Assembly (NCBI GenBank): GCA_037833965.1 | Contig: AP031352.1 | Span: 12,628,501 to 12,692,500 of the forward strand | Length of the DNA stretch: 64,000 bases | Reading direction: 5' to 3' | Source of the DNA: Marchantia polymorpha subsp. ruderalis | Taxonomy: Eukaryota; Streptophyta; Marchantiopsida; Marchantiales; Marchantiaceae | In this document: positions 1-11,103 of the stretch, one piece after another | Layout of the letters: each line of letters opens with the position of its first letter | Position numbering within the stretch: position 1 is the first letter of the stretch | The notes under the pieces: model-generated | Seen by the model: only the letters and a program-made list of their open reading frames with translations | Database searches by the model: none | Told to the model about the DNA's origin: nothing | Translations under genes and position numbers: made by a program

Positions 1-389
1 GATCATTCCTGCAACTGGCTTGCAAATTGGTTTTCCTGTGCATTAGGATGAATTGATTTGCTAGGCACATACTCGTTGCACTTTTTTTCTCTTTTTCACT
101 TTTCTATTTTCACCAAACTGCTAGTCAATTTGCTCCTAAACATGTTAGTCTTCTGTAGCTTTTCATAATTCCATCTGATCTCCTCCTTGTTGTCCGAATC
201 TTGGAGACTGTCACAAGCAGGATCAGACTTCAGCAAAGCGGTCGTTGTCAACATCCCAACCATGGTTCAACAATAGAGGGAAATAAATCGCCAATAACCT
301 AACTCTCAGTAGTGAGGTTGTTGGCCGGGATAACCTAGCTTTCGTTACTCAGGTTGTTGGCTTGGATTTGAAAAATGAACAGTAGTTCA
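1..389. other. No gene; weak short duplication
   Basis: I see no coding region here. Around 290-360 a motif of roughly 40 bases containing ATAACCTA and AGGTTGTTGGC occurs twice with several differences. Its origin is unknown; it could be the edge of the hAT relic that follows. Confidence 0.4.
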
Positions 390-2240
390 TTCCTAGCAAT
401 AACGAGATTGTAATTTTATTGAATGAAGATGATTTGATATACATTTCGAAGTCAATAAATGTAGAACCCTCTCAATCTTCAATAAAGAAATATGTAACAA
501 AACCATTGGTTGTAATCAATCATGTAGACCATGATGACAAGATGTTGCTATACTGTAAATATTACACAAAATTGTGATGTTTTTTTGAGTATTTCAACAA
601 GACTGAATCAAGCACATCAAATCAGATGAAGTATGTGAGAAGTCATCATAAAAATCAATATTCTAGAAATAACAAAACATTGGTAGGACCAATGGACTTC
701 TATCTCCAGAATTTCTCAACTCTGGAGAAAAAAAAAATAATCTTAGATATTTCCGACTATTTTATTCGTGAAGTAATTAAGAATTTTGTGTAGTATGTGG
801 CTCAAGCATTCACCATTATTGAATCAAAATTATTCTTAACGTTCAAAATATAACTCAAATGCAAATGTGCCAATGTGATCATTTCGAAAGGTAATGTCTT
901 TTGGAATGATATATTGAAAAGAGTCAAAAATATTAAAGTCAAGCTTAAAAAATAACCGTCAAGAAGTAATTTTGCCATACATATGTCATTGGATATGTGA
1001 ACATCTCCAAATAAATTCTTTCTTAGTTGGCTATAATAATCCATTTTGTTGATCTAGACTAAACTTTTCACGAAAAGCTTATAAATTTTACGTACACAAT
1101 TGATCATAATGGAGTTGAAATGGCACAAATTGTCCATCAAACATTGGAAAAATTAGAAATTGTAAAACGTGTTGAATGTTTGACCATGGACAATGCATCA
1201 AGCAACAACGTTTTAATTTCAGCTCTAGAATACTCTGTTGACGATTATTGCATTCGTGAAAGAATATCAAAGTCTTGGAATACAAATTATTCAAGTATCA
1301 AATGTTTGCTACACATTATTAATTTTTCAATGAAAACGTTTTTGAAATATTTGGGGAAAATAGACAATAATCCAATCGACAACAAAATTTCAACCAATAA
1401 CGCTTTTAATCTTATCCAAAGGTTGTGTTTTATAGTGAGAAATTGCATTCCTGTTTTCAGCAAAGAAAGCAATACGTGGATAAAGAATCTTGCAAATTGT
1501 GAAAATTTAATAGTTATCTTGGATTTTTCAATTCGTTGGAACTCCACATATTAAATAATTGAAGGCAATTAAAGTTCAAAATGATATCAAGAATTGACTC
1601 TGTATCGATATTCAAATCGAAAGTATCAAGCTGGATCAATTGCAATTTAGTGATGATGAATGATCAAGGTTGCAAAGCTTCTGTGATCATCTAAAAAGGT
1701 TTGAAAAGGCCTTGAGATTAATGTCAGGGAATAAGTATCTAACGCTCTCCTTTGTAATGTTTGTGTTTGTTGAACTTTTCTTGTATATTGAAGAACAGTT
1801 TATTATTCTTGACGATCTGAATCCAATGAAAAACGATATGTATGTTGCATATCAAATCCTTTTCAAGTATATTCGGTCACGAATGATTTTTATTTCTATA
1901 TGATGTTTGTAATTTTGGAACTGAAGTTCATAAAAATTTACATTGAGCAAAAAAAGTTCAAGTCGTTTCATCCAAGATTGATCACTGTTATTGTTATGCT
2001 CTTGAAAATGTTGATCAATGAAATAAAAATGTTTTGTGGTGTCCATGAGATCAATTTAATTTTTTCACATGAACTTAACAATCAATTGTATTTTTGAACA
2101 TGTTTGCTCATTGCAATGAGTATAATGAAACAAAAGATGAGATCGACAGAAACTTGTACTTACGATGTGAAGATCCTATAGTTGATCTGCTTGAATACTA
2201 GAAACTTCATGAAAAACAGTTTGCTCTTATCAGTGCGTTA
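390..2240 (+). mobile_element. Decayed hAT-superfamily transposase relic
   Basis: A degraded hAT DNA transposon on the plus strand. The best part is the open stretch 1120-1554, which reads TMDNASSN near its start, a conserved cysteine/histidine patch (KCLLHII) in the middle and IRWNSTY at the end; these match the DDE-core landmarks of ZBED/RICESLEEPER-type hAT transposases (DNASSN, CxxH, RWNSTY). Near 2130-2240 the translation resembles the C-terminal dimerisation region (DEID, then LHEKQFALIS). Upstream, about 470-800, there are hints of the BED-type N-terminal part. The reading frame is broken by many stops and shifts, so no protein is made. I found no terminal inverted repeats or target duplication, so the limits are only those of recognisable coding homology. 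The base composition is strongly AT-rich, as expected of an old relic. Confidence 0.75.
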
Positions 2241-4043
2241 TAAAGAACGTTCTTTTTGTACCGGTTTCATCCTTGGCCGTTGAGCATATGTGGAATTGCA
2301 GATGAGATGTGATTGATATGTGATGGCACTCTCTTGCTCCCACGATTTTGATTGCTATGATGTTTGGAAAAAATGTTTTGAAATGATTTATAATTAATAA
2401 AGAGTACAATTCATTTTTGTCCACGATTTTTTTCAAGATCTATCGGAATGTATCCAAATCCAATCCGGTTTTACGAGTCCAATTTGGGTTGAAGATCAAA
2501 CCCGACTCGATTGGAACCCTATATTCAAATTACAGAATTGAACCAACTATTAAAAAATAATCAAATTAAAATTTGATAAAAATTCATTATTCTTAGAAGA
2601 TTGAAATATCTCTATGTGACATAGTTATGTATGATGTACACAATCACTATCAGATAAAAAATAAACGAGTTAAAGGCTAGCTGAAAATTATAAATTTGAA
2701 CATGATGTTTAGGTTTTAATCATTCATTTTCAACTATGATAAGAAAAAATATTGTTAAAAAAAATTGCAAGAATCGTAATAATACATATATAATCTTCAA
2801 TTTTGAATTTAGTAAATGAATGTGAAGATTTTAGTTTGATTATCAAGATTCTTGAGTGACATTTTTGTCGTGATTGATGAAATGATTATATGCCTAGTTG
2901 AAATTTATTTTAGTCTAGAATTCAAAAATATCATGTACTTTAAAATTCTTGGAGAAAGTATTTTTTTATATGATACAAATTAGAAGATGTATGTCAGATC
3001 CAAGATATGTTCTCTAACAAGATGTGAAATGAATATTTTGTTATCTTAAATTTTTTTAATACTATGATATTTTATTCATTACATAATAATAAACTTTTCT
3101 ATCTTAGGTTGATGGTAATTGTTAACGATACATTGGAAATAAAACTTTACAGCTTAATATTTGATGTTTAGAATTGATGATGAATTGATTAGTTATTAAA
3201 TTTTCTTTCATAAATATAAAATTTAGAAAACATATAATAAAATAATGATAATAAAAATAAAAAAAATTTTAATTTGATTCAACATATTTATCACTACTAT
3301 TGGATTGAAACATGATATCAAATTTAATTGTGATAGTGAGATTGTGTTGAATCTTGACGTAGATGTTGAGGAACAGCAGATGCTTTGTGTCGTATTCCAA
3401 CTTGGTATAAATACTATTTGCGCTGTTGATGTACATCGGACACAGCTTGTCGCTCCATGCATCTTGTCATCATGGAAGCAAATTGCACTCTGTTTCCCAA
3501 CGGGTAATCTACAGCACGTGATCACTGTTTGTGCTTGTATTGAGGCTCAAATATTGTCCAGGCTAGATTCGGAGACACCCCGAGTTCTTGCATTTCAGGT
3601 CAAGCTGAGCTGACTCTTTCACGGCTGGCACGAGCTGGGTAGGCGAGGTCAAACATGTTTACAGTCACCATTCTTTGTCTGGTTATACTGGGATCTCGAC
3701 AGTCTCAAGCATTACGGTACATGTCCTATCCATTTGCAGTGTAGCGGGACATGCACATCACAGGCGACATCTAGTTCGCTGCGAAGAAACCTTTTCTGTG
3801 CTATGAATATTCCAAAATCTATGTACTTCAAAGCGATCTGACGCACAAAGTAATATCAGAACCGACACTCTCCATACTTTAAAATGATGTACCTTGTTAC
3901 AAGATGAGGTGGTTTGGCAGATTTAGGGAACACTGTACGTATGCGTATCTAGCAAAACAATGTAAGGAAGGATCATCATAAAGGTCCCGTTTGTGTCCGG
4001 ATGCATCTATCTGTATGACGTCGATGAAGCTTGAACCCATGTT
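2241..4043. other. AT-rich intergenic DNA, no supported gene
   Basis: The stretch 2450-3290 is very AT-rich with no coding signal. An open stretch of 102 codons at 3305-3613 (+) has no motif I recognise and I do not support it as a gene. The region just before the U6-like copy lacks the plant snRNA upstream element (RTCCCACATCG-type) and an obvious TATA box at the usual distance. Confidence 0.4.
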
Positions 4044-4155
4044 GTTGACACGGTCTTCCCCGTCAACATTTTATATTATTGTAACGATACATAGAAGATT
4101 AGCATGGCCACTGCGCAAGGATGACACGCACAAATCCAAAATTGGTCCAAAATTT
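4044..4155 (+). ncRNA. U6: U6 snRNA-like copy, probably a pseudogene
   Basis: The core from about 4081 to 4130 closely matches U6 spliceosomal RNA: AACGATACATAGAAG, the invariant TTAGCATGGCC, then CTGCGCAAGGATGACACGC and AAATC, followed by a GGTCCAAAATTT 3' end as in plant U6. Upstream, 4044-4067 can fold into a 5' stem (GTTGAC with GTCAAC) although its sequence differs from the canonical 5' stem-loop. The ACAGAGA box that contacts the 5' splice site reads ACATAGA, one change at a position that is essentially fixed in functional U6. No upstream sequence element, no clear TATA box and only a three-T run after the end argue against RNA polymerase III expression. It is most likely a dead or divergent copy; U6 identity itself is secure, function is doubtful. 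Confidence 0.8.
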
Positions 4156-6744
4156 ATAATCATATGAAGCTGGTTAATGCATACATTCATGAAGTAAGAA
4201 GACTGCCACACATACATGCCAATACGAGAGGAGAAATTGGCTTTAGCCGAGACCTTAGAGAGAGACGCTACGTGCTCGGGAAGAGTCAAAAATCTTTTTT
4301 TTGAAACTCGACCAACGGAAACTTCGTCGAAACGGCTGAGAAAGAAGCACTACGTGTGCATGTAACCTACGAGGAATAACTCAAGTTGTGTTCAGCTCAA
4401 GATGCACATTTCTAAGCTAGAATCTTGTTGGCACCTGGAGGAGTTGTGAATCTCCCGTTAAATCAATTGGTCATTCTGGAGCAACTGTTGAATTTCTTGA
4501 TCATGTGATGTGCCGCAATCTCGAACTCTAGGAAATTGGTTCAGTATCGAATGGAGAATTACTATTGCTCTTGGACACTTACTGGTTTGGACTTCTGAAA
4601 TGTGTTCGGTAATCGAGTCCACACAGTAAATGAAGCCCGTCAACTCTCAGGACACGCCTCCTTATTTTGCGGATTAAATCATGCTATCTTTGGTTGTCTC
4701 GAAAAGGAAGGTTGTTGTCCTACTTCTCAGTAAAACTATAACGACGATGCAATGTATGCGAGAAAGATTCAGCAGCTAAATTGATTTATCCTCCGGATAA
4801 TTCGATTTAGCTGCTGAAAAAAGCAATAAATCAATCTTTCATTTTGGGTTCGATGATCGTCAAAGGACGCGTATGTATATGGTGTGTATGAATCAATTTA
4901 ACATTCCAACCGAGTAAACGAAGATCTCAGCAGGTGATGTGCGATGAACGCAATGGATGCCCGGGATAGGATTACTTTCTCTCTTCACTGATTGTGACTT
5001 TGTGACATGTGTAGGCCACCATGACATTTATTATGGCGAAAGGTTTCGCTGAGAGAGTACACTCATCCCACCACATGAAACTATCACGAAGAAACTATTG
5101 GTGACATTGTTGAATCACGAAGCTGATCATTATCAGCTTAACGGGTAAAGAACGCAGTTCAGGAGATGTATTGAGATAGGAAACCATCAAAGAAAAAAAG
5201 CCCAGTTTATCAACAATAAAATTGAAAAAGAACCAATCTCAACTGAAAACCACGTAGAGTAATTAGGGGGTTCGAGAATAATCCTGGTGACAGTGTATGT
5301 CAGCAAGGAAGCAATGTTCTTGATGCTTATATAGTATATATAAATTAATGTATTTGTATAGTCCACACACGGACATGATGAGTACTGACTGCCAGTGAAC
5401 CTCTTACGATTTATTCGTTCGGTTGTGAACCTGCGGTAATACGCAGTGTGAAAGCTCTTATAATAATGAATAATCATACCAAAATTTAGTTCCAATGAAT
5501 GCTGCAAATAAGACTCTCTTCCTAAAGACACGGCATTTAGATATTTGTTGTCCATCAGATACTGCATCTCGTTGGAGAATGCCGTCGAAAGAGGTCGGGA
5601 AAGTCGGAACCCCATGATGGTCACCTTGAGTGGAGGACGATGCGGCATGACAAACAAGAGGGTCAACGGCCGCCAGTACTTGAAAGCTAGGCAAAGCTGA
5701 GCAGCAACGCAGTGCTCATATTACAAAAGAGCCTGCTCTCATGGGCTTCGATCATGTGAAACGGCTCAAGCCCCAGCTTGTCAGTGGAGGTGTCGTCGCA
5801 GGTTCACCGTTGATGTCATTGCTTGAAGCAAAGCGGTGTCATGTGGGTACTACTATGAATGGAATTTCACAATTTTTCGTGAGATTCTCCATTCCTGCCA
5901 CACATCGATCTCAAGACAAGCTGGCGGTCTTGTGCTCAAAATGGACGGGTAAGAGGAACTTACCAATTCTTTGCAATTCATTTTTTAGTCAGTCATCTGC
6001 TCTGCGGTTTGCTGGTCATCTTGAGTCAATCATTCCTGCATGAAGATTTTTGAAGCTTGAGCAGTTGTGTTAATGAACGTCCCAATCTTCTTGTGACCTT
6101 GATTCGTTCTCAACTGGGCACGGATTAAGCTCACATGAAGATCACTAACAATCAAAAAAACGAGTGAAGATTCTTTTCCGAAGGAAATCTTGCTTCTGAT
6201 TAAGACACTGACATAGCCCCACAGACGTAAATTCCAAAGTTGAACAAAAAGCTCTATTATCCTTTTGACTTAGCCATGAATTGCTGCCCCCTTTCCTTCA
6301 GTTCTTTCAGAAGAAGATCTCCTCTGTGCATTTTTCGCTGTAACTAGGAGACTGTTGCATCACATTCGAGGATTAGGAATTTAATAAGCCAGAACAATAG
6401 CGTGGCAGCTCACGTCAATGTCTATATCGCATACGCTAGATAATCTCTCGCGTTTGCTTCATCTCCAAACGGTGTCCCCATTTTGATCTGCACGATAAGT
6501 GAGAGGTTGTCGGCATTTTTCTATAGATTTGCCTCTGCTCCTTACGTCGGGTATCTGATGAATTATTGGCCTCAGATTTGAATGACAACTCTTTCAAGTG
6601 ACACATGTTCTGAAGCATCACCTTCTGTTTCTACGTGCAAAAGCTCATGCATTCGCAAGTGAAGCGTGAATTAGCTTGAACGGTCGTCGAAGCGGGTAAG
6701 ATGCATCTCGGCAGTCGGTTGATGAGAACGGCCGAGATTATTAA
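4156..6744. other. Intergenic DNA without a recognised gene
   Basis: Mixed-composition sequence with many short open stretches on both strands. The longest, 159 codons at 5187-5666 on the minus strand and 100 codons at 5741-6043 on the plus strand, show no domain I recognise. It contains the interleaved inverted repeat listed separately at 4762-4840. The last few hundred bases should hold the promoter and perhaps a 5' exon of the downstream ARM-repeat gene, but I cannot place them. Confidence 0.35.
4762..4840. repeat. Interleaved pair of inverted repeats
   Basis: One pair of arms is 4768-4781 with 4805-4818 (TTCAGCAGCTAAAT and its exact complement, 14 bp). A second pair is 4762-4769 plus 4783-4789 on the left against the unbroken 15-mer 4826-4840 on the right, so the left arm of the second repeat is split by a 13-base segment that carries the left arm of the first. 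The two hairpins cannot both form in the simple nested way. This suggests that one arm was copied into a pre-existing palindrome. Confidence 0.8.
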
Positions 6745-9591
6745 CATGTTCGGTCCGAGCGGACGTGCAGAATTGGTTCGATCTCGGGGCCGGCCATCGC
6801 CGAGACACCGAAGAAAAGTGAAATTTTTCCAGAAGCGGGCGAAGCGTCGGCAGCCGAAAGCTTTATAGATATCGGAGGCGGATACGGCTCGGAGGACGAA
6901 CCCCCGCGACGGAACTCCCGACGGAACAATCCGCAGTTCACCAACGCTCATATTCGCGTCTACGAATATGAGCTGCGCGGCGGCTCGTACCAGAAGAGCA
7001 TCAAGTACCCGCGGCACAACGACTACCCGGGCAAGGGTGCGCCCGAGAAGAAGGCGCCCGAGGAGCTGGCCCCGGAGCAGCGGATCAACATCTTCGCCCT
7101 GCGACTGGCGTTCCTCGAGAAGCTGGCCAGCTCGCTGGGCGCGCTGGCGTTCCTGTGGGCCACAGGGGTGCTCCTCGGAGGCTTCGCGACGTCCTTGAAC
7201 GAGACGGACTTCAGCGTCTTGACGGTGATCATCCTGGCCGAGAGCTCCAGGATCTTCAGCCGCAGTCACGAGCTCGAGTTGTACCAGTTCTCCGTCAAGA
7301 AGGCCGAGAGCAAGACCCTGATGGACCTCGTCCGCGCCGCGTCGACGTCGACCGTCGTGACGGCCGTCCTCACGCGCCTCCGCGACCTTCTCCCGCCCGC
7401 AGCTGGAGTTGGCCACGCGCTCTATCGGATCGACCACGTGACCAGACACCGGAACCGAAGTACCCCCTCCGTCGTGGTCGCCACCACCGTCCTCCTGTTC
7501 ACGGGCAGAATCAAAGACCGCGCGTTCACGGGCAAAATCAAAGACCGTGCGAGGACGGTGGATCCAACATCCGTGCAGATCGTGCCGTGGACGCATCACA
7601 CGAAGCTGATCAGTCGCCTGCTGTACGTGGTGCAGCTGATCTCTGCGATCGGGGCCATCGGGATGGCGAGCTGGCGGCTGCGAATCCACCATTACTTTTA
7701 CAACCCCGGCAATTCGCAGCCCATGCCTCCGAACCTCACCTTGTCCATGACCATGTTCTACGTGCTTGCCGTGGCGCAAGCGAGCCTGTTTCTGGTGGAG
7801 AGGTTCTTGTGGGAGTATCAGATGCGAGTGGCGAAAATTCTGAATAATGTGAACTCCGAGGCCGGACTGGGCGATGAGAATCTCCAGACGGTGAAGATGT
7901 TTTTCTACCAAGTGTACTCGAGGTGCCTCAAGGGAAGTGTTTTCGATGGCCTGCATATGGATTTGGTTTCCTTCAGCTTCGGGTGGCTCCAGGAGGAAGA
8001 CTACCAGCAGCAGCTGGCCGCCGCTCGGCTTCTGAAACTGATCGTGAACGTGGATCCTTTGGCTGCCGACCCTCGGGCTGCCGACTGCCTGCGCCGGATG
8101 GGCAACACGCCTGGAGTCATCGAGCGCCTGGTCGAAATGCTCTCCTGGAATACCAAGAACGAGTCCGCTCTGCTCTGTGAGGTGGCTGTCATCGTGTCTC
8201 GCTTGGCGAAATTCAGCCGAAACTGCTGCAGAATTGCGGTCATTCCCGGCGCGATCGACGCGATAGTCTCCCTTCTCATCCCCCACGGCGGTTCGAGTAC
8301 TGATGAGGCTCAGCTTAGCCTTCGCCTCTACGGACTACAAATTCTCAAGCTGCTGTGCCGGTTGTCCCAGGACAACCGGATCGCCGTCGGCGAGTCTCGA
8401 CATCTTCTGGCCATTCTGGTGCTGTTCTTAGAAATCCGGCAGGGAAAGACGCCCTCTGAGAAAGGAACAAATCCGGAAGAGAAAGACGACCTTAAGGCCG
8501 TCTTTCAAAACCTTACAAAAGTTCACTTCAAATATTACAAAAAGTCATTGCAGATTCTGGAATCGTTGGCCTCTGCCACCGACGTTCCGGGCAGTAGTCT
8601 CCGAGTGAAGATATCGCGTGTCGTTTCGGGCTTGAAAAACTTGAGGGACATCATCCACTACGGTGATGGCCAACCAGTGCTGCAGCACCTCAGCATGAGA
8701 ATTCTCTACCATCTGGCTTTGGAAGAGAAAGTGCGCGTGATCATGGGTGCTACCGGTGGCATCATGAGCCAACTGTTTGGTCTGTTCTCTGGCGATATTG
8801 AATCCCTGGAGACCGACGACCTCGAGAATAACGTCAAATTGCGACAAGAGGCATCGATCATGGCAGGCAGAGCCATCAACCGGATCATTCTTCAGAACAA
8901 GAAAAACAGCCTGAAATTGACTACCCTGCTCGGAGCGAACGGTGACAGTTTTTTCACCTGCACTATCAGATTCATTTCAAAGTCTGTGGAGTCTACAAAA
9001 ATGGACTCGCATATACGAGAGATGGCGACCTGCAGTGCTCGAATTCTACGCACTGTTCTGGAATTCGTTGACGACTCTGTGAGGACAAACGTGGCCGAAA
9101 AGTGTGCTCGCAATGTGATGCAGCACATTATTCGGAAGCCATACGAGAGCAGATCCGAATTATACGAATCATATCTAGGCTTGGCTTCGCTCCTGCTCCG
9201 AGGTCTTCAACAGGACACGTACGATCCAGTTGTAAGGAGACTGCTGCACGAGACCAAGTTTATGGAGCAAGCACTTCACAATCTGAAGCATATTCCCGAC
9301 AGAAAAGAGTTCTCGAGAATTCGGAGGTACACCCTCGAGCTACTGATTGCTATACTCGATAAGGACACACCTCATTTATCGTTCTACGGTGTTTTGGTGG
9401 AAAAGAGAATCTCTGGATCGCGTCTCGAAGATTTGCTTCAACACGCCCTCGCCTCCTTTCCCGAAGTAGAAAACTTTTGCTTGTTCTCCGGCTTGTGCGG
9501 CTATGCTCGAGACAACGTAGAGATGGAAGACCTTGTTACTCAAGCGATCCAGAAATTGAAGACCTACGAAGCCTCCAGGCGTGGATCTTAG
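6745..9591 (+). CDS. Membrane-anchored ARM-repeat protein (plant-specific, BLE2-like)
   Basis: A single long exon, open from 6745 to the TAG at 9589-9591 (up to 948 codons). It begins with a plant-family signature around 6949-7030 (RVYEYELRGGSYQKSIKYPR, then HNDYPGKG), followed by hydrophobic segments near residues 126-150, 288-311 and 335-355 that look like membrane spans. From about residue 410 on it is an array of leucine-rich alpha-helical repeats of armadillo/HEAT type. I recall this architecture from plant ARM-superfamily proteins such as rice BLE2; that name is from memory and tentative. Molecular function is unknown; a membrane scaffold is the likely role. The start is not settled: there is no in-frame ATG between 6745 and 7321, and the conserved N-terminus lies upstream of 7321. 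A short upstream exon probably supplies the start, perhaps joined at the CAG ending at 6832. A nine-residue tandem duplication (FTGRIKDRA/FTGKIKDRA) lies at 7498-7551. The coding region is GC-rich compared with its surroundings. Confidence 0.85.
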   Translation, partial: HVRSERTCRIGSISGPAIAETPKKSEIFPEAGEASAAESFIDIGGGYGSEDEPPRRNSRRNNPQFTNAHIRVYEYELRGGSYQKSIKYPRHNDYPGKGAPEKKAPEELAPEQRINIFALRLAFLEKLASSLGALAFLWATGVLLGGFATSLNETDFSVLTVIILAESSRIFSRSHELELYQFSVKKAESKTLMDLVRAASTSTVVTAVLTRLRDLLPPAAGVGHALYRIDHVTRHRNRSTPSVVVATTVLLFTGRIKDRAFTGKIKDRARTVDPTSVQIVPWTHHTKLISRLLYVVQLISAIGAIGMASWRLRIHHYFYNPGNSQPMPPNLTLSMTMFYVLAVAQASLFLVERFLWEYQMRVAKILNNVNSEAGLGDENLQTVKMFFYQVYSRCLKGSVFDGLHMDLVSFSFGWLQEEDYQQQLAAARLLKLIVNVDPLAADPRAADCLRRMGNTPGVIERLVEMLSWNTKNESALLCEVAVIVSRLAKFSRNCCRIAVIPGAIDAIVSLLIPHGGSSTDEAQLSLRLYGLQILKLLCRLSQDNRIAVGESRHLLAILVLFLEIRQGKTPSEKGTNPEEKDDLKAVFQNLTKVHFKYYKKSLQILESLASATDVPGSSLRVKISRVVSGLKNLRDIIHYGDGQPVLQHLSMRILYHLALEEKVRVIMGATGGIMSQLFGLFSGDIESLETDDLENNVKLRQEASIMAGRAINRIILQNKKNSLKLTTLLGANGDSFFTCTIRFISKSVESTKMDSHIREMATCSARILRTVLEFVDDSVRTNVAEKCARNVMQHIIRKPYESRSELYESYLGLASLLLRGLQQDTYDPVVRRLLHETKFMEQALHNLKHIPDRKEFSRIRRYTLELLIAILDKDTPHLSFYGVLVEKRISGSRLEDLLQHALASFPEVENFCLFSGLCGYARDNVEMEDLVTQAIQKLKTYEASRRGS

Positions 9592-10520
9592 TACACGAAG
9601 ACCACCATGTGATAATACTTGACTCTCGCTTTGATAAACAGTGCCAAGAATGCTCACTCCATCCTCTGTTTACTCTTTAGCACTGGACTGAAGATAGTAC
9701 ATGCTAAAGCTTCAGCAGACGGCCTTGACTAGTACTGATAGCCCTCGAGTCATGATCACACACGCATGAACGCATATTTGAAATACACAGTGGAGAATGA
9801 TTGATCCAACATTCACAACTGGTGCGGGCAAGTCTGGCAACTCAGTTCAGAATCTCGGCTTTAAACCAGATTCGTGATCGATATCATCTGTATAGGGAGC
9901 ACCCATAGTTCCCACTGTGTCAAGTTCAGGCACTAGGGAGGCTTGAGAGAAATTGTAACACTTGAAGTATTTGTTGAAGACTCTTCTAAATTCAGGAGGA
10001 TAGGCAAGGCTGCATCTGTTGGAGAGTTAAGTTGTACATGTAATGTACAGGTGAAAAGTGAGACCCATGGAATAAAAACTATCAAAAGAAACAAAAGACG
10101 ACGAAGGCGAGAACTACAAGCCAATTCTCTAACTGCAACTAAGTCTCTCCCCTTCATGCAAATCGTGAGGACAATTTCGTGTGCCGCAGTAGTAGAGGAT
10201 CAGGAGCCTGTTTGTGTTGTCGTTGAAGTCGACCCTAATACGTCTCACGCATTCTCTCCTGTACTAAGAAGAAAACCATACATTGCAGCTTCCTTGTAAT
10301 ATCAAGGGTTTGAAATTAAACCTTCTTGAACTGGAATGACATGTCGTGGACATGTAAGACTCAACGCCCTTAAAGGATAAGCTATGATCCACACCTAAAT
10401 GGTGGTGAGTTGTCATAGCTCTACTGTAGCTCGAACACACAAGCTTGAATGCTTGTCTCTAACACAGATCAATTGAAAATCGAGGTCATTACTTGATGGG
10501 ACGAGTGAAACTTAACCGTA
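9592..10520. other. 3' flank of the ARM gene; no supported gene
   Basis: This presumably contains the 3' UTR of the upstream gene. An open stretch of 118 codons at 9943-10299 (+) has a basic middle and no motif I recognise. I do not call it a gene. Confidence 0.35.
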
Positions 10521-11103
10521 TTGATGGGACCCAATGGTTTCATTTTAACTCGCGGGACTCCACTCTATGGCCATGAAGCCCACCGTAAGTCTCATTCCAA
10601 TAAAAATTCTTATAACCAATGACAGGTCATGAATAGGGGCAATCTTCCAACCTGTGTTCCTTTGTTTATTCGCCTGTCACTTATAGCACCTTAGACTGAC
10701 ACCTTTGCATCTCGCTTAGACACGAGATGCAAAAGAAGAATTGTCCAGAGAGACTTCCATTCGTTTGTTCTTAGGTCCTATCAATGTGTCTGTGTCCTTA
10801 CTTGAAAGTCTTTATCACCGAGGACTGGCTGCCAGATGTCTGGCTTTCTAAGATGCACTCCGTTTCCAAAATCTGATTGAATCAGAAAGTGGAACCCGGG
10901 CTCCGATCAATTAACTCGAAAGCAACGGGCACCGGCACCATGAGTTCGTAACCATATCTGAGAAAGTGACGGGCACCACGAGTCTTAAGTACTCCCAGTA
11001 CTTCATCTTTCTACTCGAATCCTATTGGAACATCACCAATGGTGGGCTGGAAGCTTTCGACGGGATCCCATCGGCTAAAATGAAAACGGTTGGATCCCAT
11101 CAA
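10521..11103. mobile_element. Candidate non-autonomous inverted-repeat element
   Basis: The left end (10521 on: TTGATGGGACCCAATGG, then TTTCATTTTAA) and the reverse complement of the right end (from 11103 back: TTGATGGGATCCAACCG, then TTTTCATTTTAG) match over about 30-40 bases at roughly 80%, with one gap. The 583-bp interior has no coding capacity. An extra partial copy of the TTGATGGGAC motif lies 27 bases upstream at about 10494. I found no target-site duplication, so the boundaries and the element status are uncertain; two diverged copies of a repeat in opposite orientation would look similar. Confidence 0.35.
10704..10733. repeat. Perfect short-loop inverted repeat (11-bp arms)
   Basis: TTTGCATCTCG at 10704-10714 and its exact complement at 10723-10733 are separated by an 8-base loop. 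It is one of the set of perfect hairpins discussed in the findings. Confidence 0.85.

Noticed and set aside
3305-3613. 102-codon open stretch (+)
   Set aside because: No domain, no splice or promoter context, and the opposite strand is equally open.
5187-5666. 159-codon open stretch (-)
   Set aside because: No recognisable motif; overlaps another open stretch in a different frame; codon usage looks random.
7155-7847. 230-codon plus-strand stretch in another frame of the ARM gene
   Set aside because: Pro/Arg-rich out-of-frame reading overlapping the well-supported ARM frame.
6631-8286. 551-codon open stretch on the minus strand
   Set aside because: It is antisense to the GC-rich ARM-repeat coding region, has low-complexity Arg/His/Glu-rich composition and no domain; a typical shadow of a GC-rich gene.
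9943-10299. 118-codon stretch considered as a ribosomal or organellar fragment
   Set aside because: No block matched any ribosomal protein I know once read closely.
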